20,433 bases of DNA from DATCJU01 sp036562635 (GCA_036562635.1 DATCJU010000070.1:1-20433), one strand, 5' to 3'. Numbered from the stretch's first letter, positions 8,601 to 15,744 are shown. Notes: a model not told the origin generated them from the sequence alone. Translations and numbers: made by a program.

Positions 8601-9441
8601 GGCCGAGCAGCTGCTCGACCCGGTCGCCGAGGTCCTGACCGGGCATCGGCGGCTGCTGGTGGTGCCCTCCGGGCCACTGCACCACGTCCCGGTGCACGCC
8701 CTGCCCTTCCGGGGCCGACCACTGCTGGCCACGCACATCGTGTCGTACCTGCCGATGGCCGCGGCCGTCCTCCGCAGCCGGGTGACGTCGGCGCACACCG
8801 ACGGCATCGCCGTCTTCGGTGATCCGGCCGAGATGCGCTGGCCCAACGGCGAGCCCGCCGACCCGCTCCCCGGCACCGCACACGAGGCCCAGCTGGTCGC
8901 CGAGGTGACCGGGGGCAAGGCGTGCACGGGCGACCAGGTGACCCGGGAGACGGTGACCACGGCGCTGGCCGAGGCCGACGTGGTGCACCTGGCCACCCAC
9001 GGCTACCACGATCCCGACGCGCCCCTGAACTCCGGTGTCCTGCTCGCCCACGGCGAGCGGGTCACCGCCGCCGAGCTGATGGGGTTGTCGGTGCGGGCAC
9101 GCCTGGTGGTACTGAACGCCTGCGAGACCGCCTCCGGCACGGTCACCCACGGCGAGGAGGTGATCGGCCTGCCCCGAGCCCTGCTGGCCGCGGGGGCAGG
9201 CTCCGCCCTGGTCACGCTGTGGCCGGTCGCCGACGAGGCCGCCGCGTTGCTCGCCGCGGACCTGCACCGGCACCTGCGGGACGGGCTCGATCCCGCCGCC
9301 GCCCTGCGTGCCGCCCAGGACGCCATGCGTACCGGCGTCCACGGTGCCGTCTACCGCCACCCCAGCTGCTGGGCACCGTTCGTCCTGGTCGGCAGCCCGG
9401 ACACCGCGCCGGCCACCGCGGGTTCAGTCGCGACGGAGTAG
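5632..9441 (+). CDS. TPR-CHAT protein, putative caspase-like cysteine protease
   Basis: A 1269-aa cytoplasmic protein. Residues about 15-820 are all-helical tetratricopeptide-like repeats; repeat-like stretches rich in Ala and Leu include those near 20-60, 220-260, 305-370 and 410-480. A helix of the form YAERGRARALTELL at about 821-834 precedes the CHAT domain, as is common in this family. The CHAT domain (about 925-1260) has the caspase-type dyad: His1123 in HLATHGYH and Cys1164 in LNACETASG, followed by GLPRALLAAGAGSALVTLWPV. Family knowledge: CHAT peptidases are clan CD, and one (Csx29) is the protease partner in type III-E CRISPR; nothing CRISPR-like is present here. No signal peptide or membrane helix is seen. 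The GTG start has GGAGGTGA 7 nt upstream; an in-frame ATG follows at 5638. The 3' end overlaps the opposing small gene by 18 bp. Substrate and trigger are unknown; a role in signalling or defence is inference. Confidence 0.92.
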   Translation: MTMRPTPFELLGRSPIPEEYRGDYGAALTAADELVQRLRSEGDPRLLGRALLLRGMVEVTAGAPGAALHTLDELMDLPDPGPDRDTLQVASALLLLARVSWGATGVDGALREGDELALQRYQHADQVARDERLRRLIDTATTEPVEPLPPELADLPAPELAHSLLLLAAHRAQVRGNLSPGSFLGEVARRLGEALRASTTKLPPEDHWPDRVEAQLGPGDHALRALLLRHRAETAFHAGRFSVAEALAEGAAQHYVRAEDETGLGSCLLMIGDWLIAPGSSPLLLGLLTERRLMEPRSRVVPPPVQINRAAACYQAAEQHFGASPRGQAAMLLRRAYVMAAFLGRPEDAATTAAQAANLFESVGDERGYWIARTHAVLHRLTTGVPVPPEALDDLAAWASGRGSPSLAFHLGSLVNAFGGFLLDTRGEALLALRCHELAARLFHRLGTVIAEHESWIAARTVCDWVGDTARAVFFTERAVLSLAPALDREHPSRARAAMQTLILTREVVEPYVTTQDGTGLAASLQRLRPLHRRVRELLGDGPSNPLQALTDSFEQLTADDPERSLAPGLTEPLLALARYVLPRSESLLEQADLLTVLLHARELRENGHAAAAEQVLTELLTHCRRTASPAAREVEPHVLLALGRREEAVTAFEQMITDVKVPSLTQLTQALTGEDPAPAGAGANPAAEADAWAVLPLRLEFQHLAEHPAATATLAELERLAGPEWWREHNRPWHALGVVADVVERAGELDRAAELRQQAIDELESRRSGVIRDSWTTQYFGAQHSATLYGHAARNALLRRDALPAGHPDRRRLAEESFRYAERGRARALTELLLDSGSPAPEGSLLAAWRAADARSAVRHNQLHRLHAQLSPDTELWTELVRAAEQADAELAEVERALAERSPMLLRPKEPGAPAPGPAEIADALPEDTVLVSYQVLRRELLVWAVTRNGLVLAERRPLDRHALAEQVRLLRDAREQSTAVWRAPAAWLAEQLLDPVAEVLTGHRRLLVVPSGPLHHVPVHALPFRGRPLLATHIVSYLPMAAAVLRSRVTSAHTDGIAVFGDPAEMRWPNGEPADPLPGTAHEAQLVAEVTGGKACTGDQVTRETVTTALAEADVVHLATHGYHDPDAPLNSGVLLAHGERVTAAELMGLSVRARLVVLNACETASGTVTHGEEVIGLPRALLAAGAGSALVTLWPVADEAAALLAADLHRHLRDGLDPAAALRAAQDAMRTGVHGAVYRHPSCWAPFVLVGSPDTAPATAGSVATE

Positions 9442-9642
9442 CCGGCGCAACAGACCGGAACCGGCCTCCTCCGCCGGGCCGTCCTCGTCCCGCTTCTCGG
9501 GCGGGGGTGGGGAGGCGGGAGGACGTGTACTGGTCGGGGGTGTGATCCCCGGGCGCCGCACCTGGCCGCGCTGGGGCAGGTTCACCGGTGCGTCCACGTC
9601 GTCCTCGTCGGGTCCGTGCGGGTGTGGCCGCTGGTCGCTCAC
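9424..9642 (-). CDS. Small proline-rich protein with an arginine-rich C-terminal tail (second gene of the pair)
   Basis: A 72-aa protein starting VSDQRPHPHGPDEDD. A charged, proline-rich body (TPPTSTRPPASPPPPEKRDED) leads to a short Leu/Arg amphipathic tail, GLLRRLLRRD. Its GTG overlaps the upstream stop in the sequence GTGA (9639-9642), so translation is probably coupled. It overlaps the CHAT gene on the other strand by 18 bp at the 3' ends. No known domain is recognised, and the body is probably disordered. The tail could bind a membrane, nucleic acid or an acidic protein surface. Coding status rests on third-position GC, the coupled start and the architecture shared with its partner. Confidence 0.6.
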   Translation of the reverse strand: MSDQRPHPHGPDEDDVDAPVNLPQRGQVRRPGITPPTSTRPPASPPPPEKRDEDGPAEEAGSGLLRRLLRRD

Positions 9643-9893
9643 CGGTCGCCGTCCTTCCTCTCGGCCCGTAGCCGACGCCACCAACCCCGCTTCCGCGAGG
9701 CCTGCGGCTCCGCCGACTGTCCCGGTTCCTCCGGTGCGGGTGGCAGCATCTCCGGTGCGAGGGGTACCGGCTCCGGTCGTACCCCGGCATCCCGCACCAC
9801 CTGGCCGCCACCACTCGGTGTCATCGGCCCGTACCCCTGTTCCGTCACCGGCCAGGATTCCGGTTCCACACGCTCGGGCCGCTCGCTCGTCAC
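9639..9893 (-). CDS. Small proline-rich protein with a Trp/Arg-rich C-terminal tail (first gene of the pair)
   Basis: An 84-aa protein starting VTSERPERVEPESWPV. The body is rich in Pro, Glu and Gly (APEMLPPAPEEPGQSAEP); the tail is strongly basic with two Trp (SRKRGWWRRLRAERKDGDR). Nearly every codon ends in G or C, which supports a real gene. GTG at 9893 has GGGGGA 4 nt upstream; the frame extends to an ATG at 9932 but that alternative is weaker. It shares the plan of the next gene (disordered body, basic amphipathic tail), although I see no clear sequence alignment between them. Divergent from the DUF6338-type gene. I do not recognise the family. Confidence 0.65.
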   Translation of the reverse strand: MTSERPERVEPESWPVTEQGYGPMTPSGGGQVVRDAGVRPEPVPLAPEMLPPAPEEPGQSAEPQASRKRGWWRRLRAERKDGDR

Positions 9894-9933
9894 AGCATCC
9901 CCCAGCCCGCTCCGCGGTGGGTGATCAAGCACC

Positions 9934-9940
9934 TACGCTA
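9934..9940. promoter_or_regulatory. Putative overlapping divergent -10 elements
   Basis: TACGCT on the plus strand (9934-9939) and TAGCGT on the minus strand (9940-9935) both fit TANNNT and overlap almost completely. They would serve the DUF6338-type gene and the pair of small genes, whose starts are only 80 bp apart. No good -35 is visible in either direction. Confidence 0.3.
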
Positions 9941-9973
9941 CGCGGAAACCGGTGATCGTCGGGGGTGATCGGC

Positions 9974-10681
9974 GTGCCCACCTCGCTGCTGGGGCTGCTG
10001 CTGTTCGTGGTGCTGTTGGCTCCCGGCTTCGCCTACACGCTGTGCCGCGAGCGGCTGACCGCGCACCGGCCGGTGTCCGCGTTCCGCGAGACGGTGGCCC
10101 TGGTGTTCGTCGGGGTGCTCTGCGACGCGGTCGCGCTCGGGGTGTTCGCGGTGCTGCGGGTCCTCGGTCCCGGTTGGACCCCGGACGTGGGCGCGCTGCT
10201 GCGTGACCCCCAGGGGTACGCCCTGCGGCACTACGCCGAGCTGACCGCATGGAGCGTCGGCCTGCTCACCCTGGCGGTGTTGCTGGCCGTGGCCGCGGGC
10301 AACCGCTGGTTCCGGCGGCTGGCGGGGCGACTGCCCTGGCTGCGCCGTCGGCTGCCGCACCGGGAGCACGAGGCGTACCTGTCCGCGTGGTGGTTACTGT
10401 TCTCCGAACACCCCGACAGCGAGGTACACGTCGGCTGTGTGCTGGAGGACGGCTCGTACGTGACGGGCCGACTGTGGTCGTTCAGCCGCTCGGCCGAGGA
10501 CAGCCAGGACCGGGAGCTGACCCTCGTCGGTCCCATCCGCTACCGGGCGCCACGGGCCAAGGAGGCGGTCCTACTGCCCGGGGTGGGTGCGGCTGCGGTC
10601 AGTGCCCGCCGGATCGTCCTGCTCACCGTCTCCTACGTCACCGGCGAGCACGACCGGGACACCGCCCCCGTCGCGGACTGA
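9974..10681 (+). CDS. DUF6338-type membrane protein
   Basis: A 235-aa protein with three predicted membrane helices (about 3-22, 40-62 and 92-109), then a basic patch (RWFRRLAGRLPWLRRRLP) and a soluble C-terminal region of about 105 residues. The soluble part contains HVGCVLEDGSYVTGRLWSFS and ELTLVGPIRYR, which suggest a small beta-rich domain. The N-terminal pattern (TSLLGLLLFVVLLAPGFAY, then AFRETVALVFV) is what I associate with DUF6338; that assignment is from memory. The basic patch predicts a cytoplasmic C-terminal domain. GTG at 9974 has GGGGGTGA 5 nt upstream and is preferred over GTG at 9965. It converges with the pseudouridine synthase gene; the 54-bp gap holds only a weak 5-bp hairpin (10698-10714). 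Function unknown. Confidence 0.8.
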   Translation: MPTSLLGLLLFVVLLAPGFAYTLCRERLTAHRPVSAFRETVALVFVGVLCDAVALGVFAVLRVLGPGWTPDVGALLRDPQGYALRHYAELTAWSVGLLTLAVLLAVAAGNRWFRRLAGRLPWLRRRLPHREHEAYLSAWWLLFSEHPDSEVHVGCVLEDGSYVTGRLWSFSRSAEDSQDRELTLVGPIRYRAPRAKEAVLLPGVGAAAVSARRIVLLTVSYVTGEHDRDTAPVAD

Positions 10682-10735
10682 CCCAACCGGAACAGTCCGT
10701 CGCCCAACCCGACGACCCGTCCGACGTGCCGCAGG

Positions 10736-11665
10736 TCAGCTCTCGGCGCGCAACAGGTCGAGCGCGTGCTGCAGGTCCTGCGGGTACTCGCTGGTGAACT
10801 CCACCCAGCGCCCGTCGCCGGGGTGGTGGAAGCCGAGGCTGCGGGCGTGCAACCACTGCCGGGACAGCCCCAACCTGCGGGCCAGCACCGGGTCCGCGCC
10901 GTAGGTGAGGTCGCCGACGCAGGGATGGCGGACCGCGGAGAAGTGCACCCGGATCTGGTGGGTCCGGCCCGTCTCCAGGTCGATATCCAGCAGCGAGGCC
11001 GCCCGGAAGGCCTCGATCATCTCGTAGTGGGTGACGCTCGGCTTGCCCCCGGCCACCACGGCGAACTTGTAGTCGTGCTTGGGGTGACGGTCGATGGGCG
11101 CGTCGATGGTGCCCCGCGTGGGGTCGGGGTGCCCCTGGACCAGGGCGTGGTAGCGCTTGCGGACCGTGCGCTCCTTGAACGCGCGCTTGAGGGCCGAGTA
11201 GGCGTGCTCACTCTTGGCGACCACCATCACCCCGGTGGTCCCGGCGTCCAGCCGGTGCACCACGCCCTGCCGCTCGGCCGCCCCGGACGTGGCGATGCGC
11301 ACCCCGGCGGCGGCCAACCCGCCGACCACGGTGGGACCGGTCCAGCCGGGGCTGGGGTGCACCGCCACGCCCACCGGTTTGTCCACCACGACGACGTCGT
11401 CGTCCTGGTAGAGGATCTCCAGACCCTCCACCGGGACCGGGACCACCTCGACCGGACGCTCCGGCTCGGGCAGGGTCACCTCCAGCCAGCTCCCGGCGAC
11501 CAGCCGGTCCGACTTGGCGACGACCCGTCCGTCGATCAGGACGTCACCGGCCTCCGCGATGGCGGCCACCGCGGTGCGGGACAGACCCAGCAGCCGGGAC
11601 AGGCCGGCGTCCACCCGCATGCCGTCGAGCCCGTCCGGGACGGGCAGACTGCGCACGTTGCTCAC
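10736..11665 (-). CDS. rluD: RluA-family 23S rRNA pseudouridine synthase (RluD-like)
   Basis: A 309-aa enzyme that converts uridines to pseudouridine in rRNA. An N-terminal S4 RNA-binding domain (about 15-75) precedes the catalytic domain (about 84-300). The hallmark HRLDAGTTG places the catalytic Asp at 140; VVVDKPVGVAVHPS (92-105) and LETGRTHQIRVH are the other conserved motifs. RluD targeting (helix 69 of 23S rRNA) is inferred from S4 plus RluA architecture; RluC-like specificity cannot be excluded. The GTG start overlaps the lspA stop in the sequence GTGA, so it is translated in coupling with lspA, a gene order I recall from other actinobacteria. Confidence 0.93.
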   Translation of the reverse strand: MSNVRSLPVPDGLDGMRVDAGLSRLLGLSRTAVAAIAEAGDVLIDGRVVAKSDRLVAGSWLEVTLPEPERPVEVVPVPVEGLEILYQDDDVVVVDKPVGVAVHPSPGWTGPTVVGGLAAAGVRIATSGAAERQGVVHRLDAGTTGVMVVAKSEHAYSALKRAFKERTVRKRYHALVQGHPDPTRGTIDAPIDRHPKHDYKFAVVAGGKPSVTHYEMIEAFRAASLLDIDLETGRTHQIRVHFSAVRHPCVGDLTYGADPVLARRLGLSRQWLHARSLGFHHPGDGRWVEFTSEYPQDLQHALDLLRAES

Positions 11666-12309
11666 CTGGTTGCCTCCTGGCCGGTCTCCTCGGTCCGCTT
11701 CCGGTCACGCACGACGCCACCGTCGTAGTCCCGGCCCAGCAGGGTCATCAGCACGATGGTCGCGCAGCCCACGGTGATGGCCGAGTCGGCGATGTTGAAC
11801 ACCGGGAACACACTGCCGTCCGGAGCGAACACGGACAGGAAGTCCACGACGTGACCGCGCAGTGGCCCGGGTGACCGGACGAACCGGTCCACCAGGTTAC
11901 CCAGCGCCCCGCCGAGGATCAGGCCCAACCCCAGGGCCCAGCCGGTCGAGCGCAGGCGGGTGGCGATCCACAGGATCCAGACGACCACACCCAGCGCGAT
12001 CAGGGTGAGGACCCAGGTCATTCCGGTGGCCATGGAGAACGCGGCGCCGGGGTTGCGCACGAGGACCAGGTAGAGGGCGCCGCCGGCCAGGCGTACCGGA
12101 GGCTGCCCCTCCAGGTGGGCCACGGCGAGGACCTTGGTGAGCACGTCGAGCAGCAAGGCGAGGGAGGCGGCAGCGACGAGCAGGCCGAGACGACGCCGGG
12201 ACGGGGTGTCGCCCCGCGGCGCGGGGGACTCGTTCTCCGCCGGAGCACCCGACCCGGCGGTGCCGTCAGGGCTGTCCTCGGGGCGGGGCTTGCGGTCCTG
12301 GGAACTCAC
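11662..12309 (-). CDS. lspA: Lipoprotein signal peptidase (signal peptidase II)
   Basis: A 215-aa integral membrane aspartyl protease that removes signal peptides from diacylglyceryl-modified prolipoproteins. Four membrane helices are visible (about 40-62, 75-93, 97-116 and 125-140, with a further C-terminal hydrophobic stretch near 176-190, so boundaries are approximate). The catalytic aspartates are Asp141 in GNLVDRF and Asp175 in FNIADSAI; the NPGAAFS motif (86-92) is intact. The first 40 residues are an extra hydrophilic Pro/Glu/Ser-rich extension, common in actinobacterial LspA. GTG at 12309 has no good Shine-Dalgarno sequence; GACAAT 6 nt upstream (12321-12316) could be a -10 for a leaderless transcript. 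Couples to rluD through GTGA; divergent from the GH20 gene. Confidence 0.95.
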   Translation of the reverse strand: MSSQDRKPRPEDSPDGTAGSGAPAENESPAPRGDTPSRRRLGLLVAAASLALLLDVLTKVLAVAHLEGQPPVRLAGGALYLVLVRNPGAAFSMATGMTWVLTLIALGVVVWILWIATRLRSTGWALGLGLILGGALGNLVDRFVRSPGPLRGHVVDFLSVFAPDGSVFPVFNIADSAITVGCATIVLMTLLGRDYDGGVVRDRKRTEETGQEATR

Positions 12310-12420
12310 CCGGCCATTGTCCCCGAACGGGCCGGCCGGCCGGCGGGTGGTCGACCGGGGGCGGGTTCCACCGGGCCCGCCGACGGTGGGACACCGCCCG
12401 GTCGTCCTCCGCTCGGACGC

Positions 12421-12449
12421 TTGACCTCTCCCCGACCGGCCACTACCGA
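12421..12449 (+). promoter_or_regulatory. Putative promoter of the GH20 hexosaminidase gene
   Basis: TTGACC (12421-12426) is separated by 17 nt from TACCGA (12444-12449). The -35 is close to consensus; the -10 is imperfect. It lies about 60 bp upstream of the TTG start at 12510 in the divergent lspA/GH20 region. Two CCCTGAG copies follow downstream of the -10. Confidence 0.4.
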
Positions 12450-12452
12450 TTG

Positions 12453-12480
12453 CCCTGAGCACACGATCGGTCACCCTGAG
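12453..12480 (+). repeat. Direct repeat CCCTGAG with 21-bp spacing
   Basis: CCCTGAG occurs at 12453-12459 and 12474-12480, 21 bp apart from start to start (two helical turns), just downstream of the putative promoter. The placement suits an operator that a dimeric repressor would occupy. It does not match the DasR operator I know for aminosugar genes. Confidence 0.35.
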
Positions 12481-12509
12481 TTCACGCCGACCCTGCCCGG
12501 AGGATCGTC

Positions 12510-14156
12510 TTGGCCACCACATCCCGTCGCCGACGAGGACCGTTGGCCCGTCTGCTGAGCGTGTTCGCCCTCGTCGTCGCCGGCGCGGTGGGCGGGCCGA
12601 CGACCACGCCACCCGCCGTAGCCGCAACCCCCGAGGTGCCCATGCTCGTACCGACCCCCGCCGAGATGCGGTCGATACCCGGAGTCCGGTTCACCCTCGA
12701 CCCCCGCGCGGTGATCCAGGTGTCCCCCGGCACCCCGGAGGCACTCGCGGTGGGTGAGCAGCTCGCCGCCCTGCTCCGGCCGTCCACGGGCTACCCGTTG
12801 CCGATCACCACCCGGGAGCACGCCGCCCCGCCCGGGATCTCCCTCCGGCTCACCGGCACCGAGAGCCGGGTGGGCCTGCAGGGATACCGGCTCGACGTCA
12901 CACCACGGCAGGTGGTGATCCGCGCGAACACGGCGGCAGGCCTGTTCGCCGGGGTGCAGACCCTGCGCCAGCTGCTGCCCGCACGGGTGGAGAGCCGTTC
13001 ACCCCAGCCCGGCCCGTGGCAGGTGCCGGGGGTGTCGATCACCGATCACCCGCGTTTCGCCTACCGGGGCGCGATGCTCGACGTGGCGCGGCACTTCTTC
13101 ACGGTCGAGGAGGTCAAGCGCTACATCGACCAGCTCGCGCTGTACAAGATCAACCATCTGCACCTGCACCTGAGCGACGACCAGGGCTGGCGTATCGAGA
13201 TCAAGAGCTGGCCACGGCTGGCCACCCATGGCGGCAGCACCGAGGTCGGCGGTGGCCCCGGGGGCTACTACACCCAGGAGCAGTACCGGGAGATCGTCAC
13301 CTACGCGCAGGAGCGGCACATCACGGTCGTGCCCGAGATCGACATGCCCGGTCACACGAACGCCGCGCTGGCCTCCTACGCGGAGCTGAACTGCGACGGG
13401 GTGGCTCCTCCGCTCTACACCGGTATCGAGGTGGGCTTCAGCTCCCTGTGCATCCACAAGGAGATCACCTACCGGTTCGTGCGGGACGTGGTGCGCGAGC
13501 TCGCCGCGCTCACCCCCGGCCCCTACCTGCACATCGGCGGTGACGAGGCCCACTCGACCCCGGAGGAGGACTACGTCACCTTCATGCAGCGGGTGCTGCC
13601 GATCGTCCGGGAACACGGGAAGATCCCGGTCGGCTGGCACGACGTGGTCAAGGCCGACCCGCCGGTCGAAACCCTGGCGCAGTACTGGGGCACCACCACC
13701 TCCCACGAGGGCGTGGCCGACGCGGTCCGACGCGGCCAGCGGGTGATCATGTCCCCGGCCAGCCGGGCCTACCTGGACATGAAGTACGACCCGAGCACGC
13801 CGCTCGGGCTGAGCTGGGCCGGGTACATCGAGGTGGACAAGGCCTACGGCTGGAACCCCGGTGCCTTCCTGGACGGTGTCGACGAGTCCGCCGTGCACGG
13901 TGTGGAGGCACCGCTGTGGTCCGAGACGCTCGAGGACAGCGCCGACATCGAGTACATGGCCTTCCCCCGCCTGGCCGCGATCGCCGAACTGGCCTGGTCC
14001 CCGTGGTCGGCCCACGACTGGGAGTCGTTCCGCACCCGGCTGGCCGCGCAGGCTCCGCGTTGGACGGCACTGGGCGTGAACTTCCACCCCTCGCCCCAGG
14101 TGCCGTGGCCGGCGCCGGCCGGGGGTGAGGCACCGGTGCGCCACGCGGCCCGCTGA
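12510..14156 (+). CDS. Secreted beta-N-acetylhexosaminidase, glycoside hydrolase family 20
   Basis: A 548-aa exo-enzyme that releases terminal GlcNAc/GalNAc, probably from chitin oligosaccharides, glycans or peptidoglycan fragments. A Sec-type signal peptide is clear: basic SRRRRG, a hydrophobic core (14-29), and probable cleavage after AVA at residue 38. There is no lipobox Cys, so the product should be free. The N-terminal GH20b-type domain (about 43-170) ends at GLFAGVQTLRQLL; the TIM-barrel runs from about 175 to 500. The catalytic pair is Asp345-Glu346 in HIGGDEAHS, preceded by HLHLHLSDDQGWR and VVPEIDMPGH. The TTG start is supported by GGAGGA 5 nt upstream and by the signal peptide beginning at once. 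No chitin-binding module is present. Divergent from lspA, convergent with the antiporter. Confidence 0.95.
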   Translation: MATTSRRRRGPLARLLSVFALVVAGAVGGPTTTPPAVAATPEVPMLVPTPAEMRSIPGVRFTLDPRAVIQVSPGTPEALAVGEQLAALLRPSTGYPLPITTREHAAPPGISLRLTGTESRVGLQGYRLDVTPRQVVIRANTAAGLFAGVQTLRQLLPARVESRSPQPGPWQVPGVSITDHPRFAYRGAMLDVARHFFTVEEVKRYIDQLALYKINHLHLHLSDDQGWRIEIKSWPRLATHGGSTEVGGGPGGYYTQEQYREIVTYAQERHITVVPEIDMPGHTNAALASYAELNCDGVAPPLYTGIEVGFSSLCIHKEITYRFVRDVVRELAALTPGPYLHIGGDEAHSTPEEDYVTFMQRVLPIVREHGKIPVGWHDVVKADPPVETLAQYWGTTTSHEGVADAVRRGQRVIMSPASRAYLDMKYDPSTPLGLSWAGYIEVDKAYGWNPGAFLDGVDESAVHGVEAPLWSETLEDSADIEYMAFPRLAAIAELAWSPWSAHDWESFRTRLAAQAPRWTALGVNFHPSPQVPWPAPAGGEAPVRHAAR

Positions 14157-14189
14157 CACCGTGGCCGTCGCCCCCTCCTGGGCGCCTGG

Positions 14190-14226
14190 GCGTCGGGCGG
14201 GGTCCGCCGAGGACGCCGTCCGACGC
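14190..14226. terminator. Putative bidirectional terminator between convergent genes
   Basis: An outer 7-bp inverted repeat (GCGTCGG at 14190-14196, CCGACGC at 14220-14226) encloses a small hairpin (GCGG at 14197-14200, CCGC at 14204-14207). It lies in the 70-bp gap between the stops of the GH20 gene and the antiporter gene and abuts the latter's stop codon. It has no T-run. Confidence 0.4.
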
Positions 14227-15717
14227 TCAGGTTCTGCGTTCCTCCCCGGTCTCCCCCAGCCAACGGGCGAACCGTCCCGCGCGGTCGACCGCGCGGATGC
14301 GCTGCTCGGTGGCGGCCCGGACGGCTGCCGTGGTGACCACCAGGAGTTGGTCCCCCTCCTGGAGCCGTGTGCCGGGCTCGGGAGTGAATCCGGTGCCGTC
14401 CCGAACCACCAGGCTCACCGTGGCGCCGACCGGCAGGCGCAGCTCGGACAGGTAGACACCGTGCAACCGCGACCCCGGGGGGATACGCACCTGCAGCAGG
14501 TCGGCCTGCATGGTGTCCAACGGGGCCGCGTCCACCTGGACCTCGCGCGACTGGGTGCGTTCCTCCAGCCCCAGCAGCCGGGCCGCGAAGGTCAGTGTGC
14601 TGCCCTGCAGCAGGGTGAGCAGGATGACGAGCAGGAACACCGTGTCCACCAGCAGCAGGGACCCCGGCCAGCCCTGGCTGAACGGGACGAGGGTGAGCAC
14701 GATGGGCACCGCGCCCCGTAGACCGGCCCAGGACAGAAACACCTGTTCCCGCCAGGGCACCCGGAACGGAGCCACCGCGATGACGACCGACACGGGACGG
14801 GCCACCACCACCAGCACGAGCCCGACCACCAGGGCCGGTAGCACCGCGTGGGGCAGTCGCTCGGGCGAGGCGAACAGTCCGAGCAGCACGAACAACCCGA
14901 TCTGTGCCAGCCATGCCAGCCCCTCGGCGAAGGACAGGGTGTCCGAGCGGTGCGGCAACCGGGAGTTGCCCAGCACCAGACCGGCGAAGAAGGAACCGAG
15001 CAGACCCGAGGCCTGCAGGAACTGGCCCACGGCGTAGGCGAGAACGCACACCGACACGGTGGCCAGTGGGTACAGGCCGGTGGCCGGCAGGGCGACCCGC
15101 CGCAGCACCAGCGCGCCCAGCCAGCCCAGCAGCACCCCGATCAGGGCGCCGGCCACCAGCTGGTACACCACCAGCAGCGGGGTCCACCAGGTGAAGGGCT
15201 GGTCGGAGACCAGCAGCATCACGGCCAGGTACACCGGGGGGTCGTTGAGGCCCGACTCCAGTTCCAGCGTGCCGGCCAGGCGCCGTCCCACCCGGACGCC
15301 GCGCATCACGCTGAACACCGCCGCCGCGTCGGTCGAGGACAGCACCGCCCCCCACAGCAGCGCCGTGCGCCAGTCCATGTCCAGCAGCAGGTGCAACATG
15401 CCCCCGGTGACCAGGAGGCTCACCAGCACGGCCAGCATGCCCAGCGAAACCCCCTGGCCGAGCACCGGCCGTGCCGACTCCCACCGGGTGGTCAGACCGC
15501 CCTCGGCGAGGATCAGCACCAGGGCGGCGATGCCCAGCTCCTGGGTGAGTTCGGCGTTCTCGAAGGAGATGCCCAGCCCGCCCTCGCCGAGCAGCAGGCC
15601 GATGCCGAGGTAGATCAGCAGTGAGGGCAGGCCGAGTCGCACGGAGATCCGCACCGCGAAGGCGGCGACCAGCAGCACCGCAGCGCCCACTCCGAGCAGG
15701 ATCGGCAGCCCGTCCAC
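14227..15717 (-). CDS. Potassium/proton antiporter, CPA1 family (NhaP2/CvrA type) with TrkA-C domain
   Basis: A 496-aa inner-membrane cation/proton exchanger. About twelve hydrophobic helices fill residues 5-385. The family motifs SSTDAAAVFSV (Asp130) and LESGLNDPPVYL (Asp159) are those of the K+/H+ subgroup, rather than the DD pair of NhaA. The cytoplasmic C-terminal part contains a TrkA-C (RCK_C) domain at about 400-470 (LLQVRIPPGSRLHGVYLSEL, then GTRLQEGDQLLVVTT), a module that often senses nucleotides such as c-di-AMP; ligand binding here is inferred. The role is probably K+ efflux and pH or osmotic adjustment. GTG at 15717 is preceded by GGGGGGTGAG, closely spaced. A promoter-like pair lies 28-56 nt upstream, leaving a leader too short for a riboswitch. 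Confidence 0.92.
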   Translation of the reverse strand: MDGLPILLGVGAAVLLVAAFAVRISVRLGLPSLLIYLGIGLLLGEGGLGISFENAELTQELGIAALVLILAEGGLTTRWESARPVLGQGVSLGMLAVLVSLLVTGGMLHLLLDMDWRTALLWGAVLSSTDAAAVFSVMRGVRVGRRLAGTLELESGLNDPPVYLAVMLLVSDQPFTWWTPLLVVYQLVAGALIGVLLGWLGALVLRRVALPATGLYPLATVSVCVLAYAVGQFLQASGLLGSFFAGLVLGNSRLPHRSDTLSFAEGLAWLAQIGLFVLLGLFASPERLPHAVLPALVVGLVLVVVARPVSVVIAVAPFRVPWREQVFLSWAGLRGAVPIVLTLVPFSQGWPGSLLLVDTVFLLVILLTLLQGSTLTFAARLLGLEERTQSREVQVDAAPLDTMQADLLQVRIPPGSRLHGVYLSELRLPVGATVSLVVRDGTGFTPEPGTRLQEGDQLLVVTTAAVRAATEQRIRAVDRAGRFARWLGETGEERRT

Positions 15718-15744
15718 CTCACCCCCCGAGAATCGCCCGAGATG

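Noticed and set aside
5632..9441. Csx29-type component of a type III-E CRISPR system
   Set aside because: The CHAT dyad is shared, but there is no gRAMP/Cas7-11, no array and no Cas gene in the window. CHAT-TPR proteins are widespread outside CRISPR.
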